Assembly (NCBI GenBank): GCA_004561785.1
Contig: SFUB01000043.1
Span: 1-10,950, forward strand
Origin: a bacterium
GTDB lineage: Bacteria; Bacillota_I; Bacilli_A; RFN20; CAG-826
Reading direction: 5' to 3'
DNA: 10,950 nt
The position numbers and the translations under genes were made by a program. Below, piece after piece: positions 5,451 to 10,950 of the stretch (position 1 is its first letter; each line of letters starts with the position of its first letter). The notes below the pieces were generated by a model. The model was not told the DNA's origin. It made no database searches and saw only the letters and a list, made by a program, of their open reading frames with translations.

Positions 5451-6952
5451 AAATCGATTCCAGCGAAATCGCCTCTTTGATCAAAGAGCAGATCAAGGGC
5501 TTCGAAGAGAAACTTCAGACCGATGATGTGGGAACCGTCATCTCCGTGGGCGACGGCATCGCGATCTGCTACGGGCTTGACAAAGCGATGCTCGGCGAGC
5601 TGCTCGTCTTCCCCCATGGCGTCTATGGCATGGTCATGAACCTCGACGGAGAAGACGTGGGGGCCGTATTGCTCGGCTCCGACCGTGAGATCGAAGAGGG
5701 CGACACCGTCAAGCGCACCCACAAAGTCGTCGAAGTTCCCGTCGGGGACGCGCTTTCCGGCCGCGTGGTGAACGCCCTCGGCCAGCCCCTTGACGAGAAA
5801 GGGGAGATCGCCTGTTCCTCCACCCGCCCCATCGAGCGCATCGCCCCGGGCGTCATGACGAGGAAATCCGTCGATACCCCGCTTGAGACCGGCATCAAGG
5901 CCATCGACGCCATGATCCCGATCGGGCGCGGCCAGCGCGAACTCATCATCGGCGACCGCCAGACCGGAAAGACCGCGATCGCTTTGGATACCATCATCAA
6001 CCAGAAAGGCAAGGGCGTTCGCTGCGTCTACGTCGCCATCGGCCAGAAGAACTCCTCGGTCGCCTCCCTAGTAGAGAAACTGAGCGACCTTGGATGCCTT
6101 GAATACACGACCGTTGTGAGCGCCTCCGCAAGCGAGTCCGCTCCGCTTCAGTACATCGCCCCCTTCGCCGGCATGGCCATGGCGGAGGAATGGATGGAGA
6201 AGGGCGAAGACGTCCTCATCGTCTTCGATGACCTTTCCAAGCACGCCGTCGCCTACCGCACCCTGTCTCTGCTTTTGAAACGCTCCCCGGGCCGCGAAGC
6301 CTATCCGGGGGACATCTTCTATCTCCATTCGCGCCTTCTTGAGCGCGCCTGCCGCCTTTCCAAGGATTTCGGCGGGGGTTCCATCACGGCCTTGCCGATC
6401 GTTGAGACCCAAGCCGGCGACATCTCCGCCTACATCCCGACCAACATCATTTCCATCACCGACGGCCAGATCTTCCTGATGGTGGATCTCTTCAACGCGG
6501 GCCAGCGCCCGGCCATCGATTCGGGCCTCTCCGTCTCCCGCGTTGGGAGCTCGGCCCAATTCAAAGCCATGAAGCAGGTTGCCAAGTCCCTCAAGATCGA
6601 GCTTGCGAACTACCGCGAGATGCAGTCCTTCGCCCAATTCGGAAGCGATTTGGACGCTTCGACGAAGAAAATCCTCTCCCACGGGGCCGTCCTCATGGAG
6701 ACCTTGAAGCAAAAGCAATACAGCCCCTATCCCCTTTGGAAGCAGGTCGTGGAGCTCTTCGCGGTCAAAAACCGCTATTTGGATTCTCTCCCCGTCGATG
6801 AGGTCTCCCCTTTCTTGAAAGACATGGATGAATTCCTTCTCTCAAGAAAGAGAAACCTGATCGACGACATCATGGACAAAAAACAAATCGCCCCCGAGAC
6901 GGAGAAGGCCTTGCTTTCCTCCATCGAGGAGTTCATCGCCCTGAGGAAGTGA
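5447..6952 (+). CDS. atpA: F1Fo ATP synthase subunit alpha
   Basis: Alpha forms the non-catalytic nucleotide-binding half of the alpha3-beta3 head. The 501 residues are full length. The beta-barrel (about 25-92) leads to Walker A GDRQTGKT (169-176), the [11 protein letters not shown] region (261-271), and [17 protein letters not shown] (355-371), which holds the alpha/beta signature and the arginine finger R365 that reaches into the neighbouring beta active site. The C-terminal helical domain runs from about 375 to the end. GGGAGG at 5435-5440 lies 6 bases before ATG, and the start overlaps the atpH stop. Nothing is truncated and no key residue is missing. The C-rich third codon positions match the rest of the operon. 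Confidence 0.98.
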   Translation: MKIDSSEIASLIKEQIKGFEEKLQTDDVGTVISVGDGIAICYGLDKAMLGELLVFPHGVYGMVMNLDGEDVGAVLLGSDREIEEGDTVKRTHKVVEVPVGDALSGRVVNALGQPLDEKGEIACSSTRPIERIAPGVMTRKSVDTPLETGIKAIDAMIPIGRGQRELIIGDRQTGKTAIALDTIINQKGKGVRCVYVAIGQKNSSVASLVEKLSDLGCLEYTTVVSASASESAPLQYIAPFAGMAMAEEWMEKGEDVLIVFDDLSKHAVAYRTLSLLLKRSPGREAYPGDIFYLHSRLLERACRLSKDFGGGSITALPIVETQAGDISAYIPTNIISITDGQIFLMVDLFNAGQRPAIDSGLSVSRVGSSAQFKAMKQVAKSLKIELANYREMQSFAQFGSDLDASTKKILSHGAVLMETLKQKQYSPYPLWKQVVELFAVKNRYLDSLPVDEVSPFLKDMDEFLLSRKRNLIDDIMDKKQIAPETEKALLSSIEEFIALRK

Positions 6953-6956
6953 GCCG

Positions 6957-9653
<2,697 letters not shown>

Positions 9654-9657
<4 letters not shown>

Positions 9658-10877
9658 ATTTCGTCTTCATTTCCCCCAATTTCCCGATCCGCTACTATTT
9701 GTTCGTCGAAGCGCTCCGCCGGAAAGGCGTGAACGTTTTAGGAATCGGCGATTCGGTGAACAAGGACCTTGAGCCAAGGCTCGTCGCCTCTTTGACGGAA
9801 TATTACTTCGTCAAGGACCTCAGCGACGAGAAGGCCATGGAAGAGGCCGTCGCCTATTACCAAAGGAAATACGGCAAGATCGATTACATCGAATCCAACA
9901 ATGAGTGGTGGCTTACCCTCGATGCCCATCTCCGGCAGAAATTCAACGTGACCTCCGGCTTCTTTCCGGATCAGATGGAGCACATCAAGGCCAAGTCCGC
10001 GATGAAGGAGTATTTTCGGCAAGGCGGGGCCAAGACGATGCGTTACATCCTCGTGGATGGTCCTAGCGATAAGCAGAAGGCTCTATCCTTCATCAAGCAA
10101 GTCGGTTACCCCGTCTTCGTGAAACCGAATGTCGGAGTGGGGGCCTCGGATTCCTATTCCCTTAAAAACGAAAAGGACGTGGATGCTTTTTTCTCTAAGC
10201 CCCTTCCGGAAACCTACATCATGGAGGAATTCATCGACGGAAGGATCGTGAGTTTCGATGGCGTTTGCAATAGCCGCGGAGAAGTCGTCTTCGCCACCAG
10301 CGATCACTTTCCCGTCCCCGTCGCCGACGTCGTGAACGACCAAATCGACGACTATTATTGGACCAATCCCTTCTCCTTGCCGATGGATGACATCGACGCC
10401 CAAAGCTTCCTTGAGACCGGGAAGAAGGTCGTCAAGGCTTTTGGGATCAGCAAAAGGGTGTTCCACATCGAATTCTTTGTCCTGAATCAGGATAAGCCCG
10501 GCTTCGCCAAAAAAGGTGAGTTCGTGGCCCTTGAATGCAATATGCGCCCCGCGGGAGGATACACCCCAGACCTCATCGATTTTGCCGAATCGGCCTCGAT
10601 TTACGACATTTATGCGGATGTGATCTGCTTCGATGAAAACCGGGAGGACATGACGAAGGAGAAATATTATTCCTTCACCTCCGCTCGCAGGGATTGCTAT
10701 TCCTACCTCCATTCCGAGCAGGAGATCTTCGATAAATACCGTTACCAGCTCACCATGCATGGGCGTTACCCAAGCCATATGGCGGACGCCATGGGGGATA
10801 GCTACTATTACGCCAGATTCAAAACCAAAGAAGAAGGGCTGGAATTCGTCTCCTTCGTTCGGGCCAAGACAAAGTAA
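9654..10877 (+). CDS. ATP-grasp family carboxylate ligase, substrate unknown, last gene of the atp operon
   Basis: ATP-grasp enzymes use ATP to activate a carboxylate as an acyl-phosphate for attack by an amine or thiol. The 407 residues show a Rossmann-like pre-ATP-grasp domain (1-110, starting NFVFISPNFP), then ATP-grasp elements: FVKPNVGVGASDSY (155-168) with K157, MEEFIDG (190-196) with E191/E192 for adenine contact, E273 in FHIEFFV, and E294 with N296 in ALECNMRPAGGYTPD as Mg2+ ligands. All expected ATP and metal ligands are present, so it should be active. It resembles the carbamoyl-phosphate synthase/biotin carboxylase-like ATP-grasp group, but no biotin or glutaminase domain is visible and the substrate cannot be read. 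The ATG overlaps the atpC stop, so expression is tied to ATP synthase. A terminator follows 3 bases after the TAA. Confidence 0.85.
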
Positions 10878-10880
10878 GGC

Positions 10881-10909
10881 AAGAGGGAGGGTATCCTCCC
10901 TTTTTCTTT
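10881..10909 (+). terminator. Intrinsic terminator of the atp operon
   Basis: GGGAGG (10885-10890) and CCTCCC (10895-10900) form a perfect GC-rich stem with a GTAT loop. The stem can extend to ten pairs with the flanking AAGA/TTTT, including one G-T pair. TTTTTCTTT follows directly. It starts 3 bases after the ATP-grasp stop codon, so it ends the ten-gene transcript. The remaining 41 bases show no gene or clear signal. Confidence 0.92.
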
Positions 10910-10950
10910 GGGTTGTCGCTGGATTTTATCGTCTTTAACAGCTCAAGAGA

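Noticed and set aside
6068..6718. Long minus-strand open frame inside atpA, and similar ones inside atpD, atpG and the ATP-grasp gene
   Set aside because: All lie fully inside well-recognised plus-strand genes and show no domain of their own; they are codon-bias shadows.

Overview
The window reads as chromosomal DNA of a fermentative, low-oxygen Bacillota, possibly a higher-GC lineage near Erysipelotrichia or another mollicute-related Bacilli branch. This placement is inferred from strong AGGAGG-type ribosome binding sites, a CcpA-type operator, the atpI-B-E-F-H-A-G-D-C gene order, and a c subunit with a Na+-type binding site. All nine ATP synthase genes end in TGA, so the standard code is used and the Mycoplasma/Spiroplasma code is ruled out. 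All supported genes lie on the + strand.

Left part (1-2600). Bases 83-514 hold a decayed IS3-family (IS150-like) transposase with its catalytic core deleted. A likely terminal inverted repeat of the same element lies at 549-580. Next is an intact 632-residue single-gene nuclease-helicase: an N-terminal PD-(D/E)XK-like domain joined to a DUF2075/Schlafen-group-3 superfamily 1 helicase domain. It is a plausible stand-alone defence or nucleic-acid-processing gene.

Middle and right part (2600-10909). A complete F1Fo ATP synthase operon follows, packed with 4-base ATGA overlaps or gaps of 1-25 bases. Its promoter region carries a near-perfect cre box (13 of 14 positions) lying on the promoter elements, which predicts carbon catabolite control. 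The ribosome binding site of the first gene, atpI, is buried in a perfect 6-bp hairpin. The c subunit has a two-carboxylate site (E37 and E70, with S71, T72 and Y75) like that described for the Na+-driven rotor of Fusobacterium nucleatum. The enzyme is therefore predicted to couple to Na+, making or spending a sodium gradient. Subunit a keeps its essential arginine but lacks the usual Glu/His pair, and subunit b has an extra N-terminal hydrophobic segment.

The operon does not end at atpC. A 407-residue ATP-grasp ligase of unknown substrate overlaps atpC by ATGA, and a strong intrinsic terminator follows 3 bases after its stop. An ATP-grasp enzyme translationally coupled to ATP synthase is the most unexpected feature of the layout. 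The last 41 bases hold nothing recognisable.
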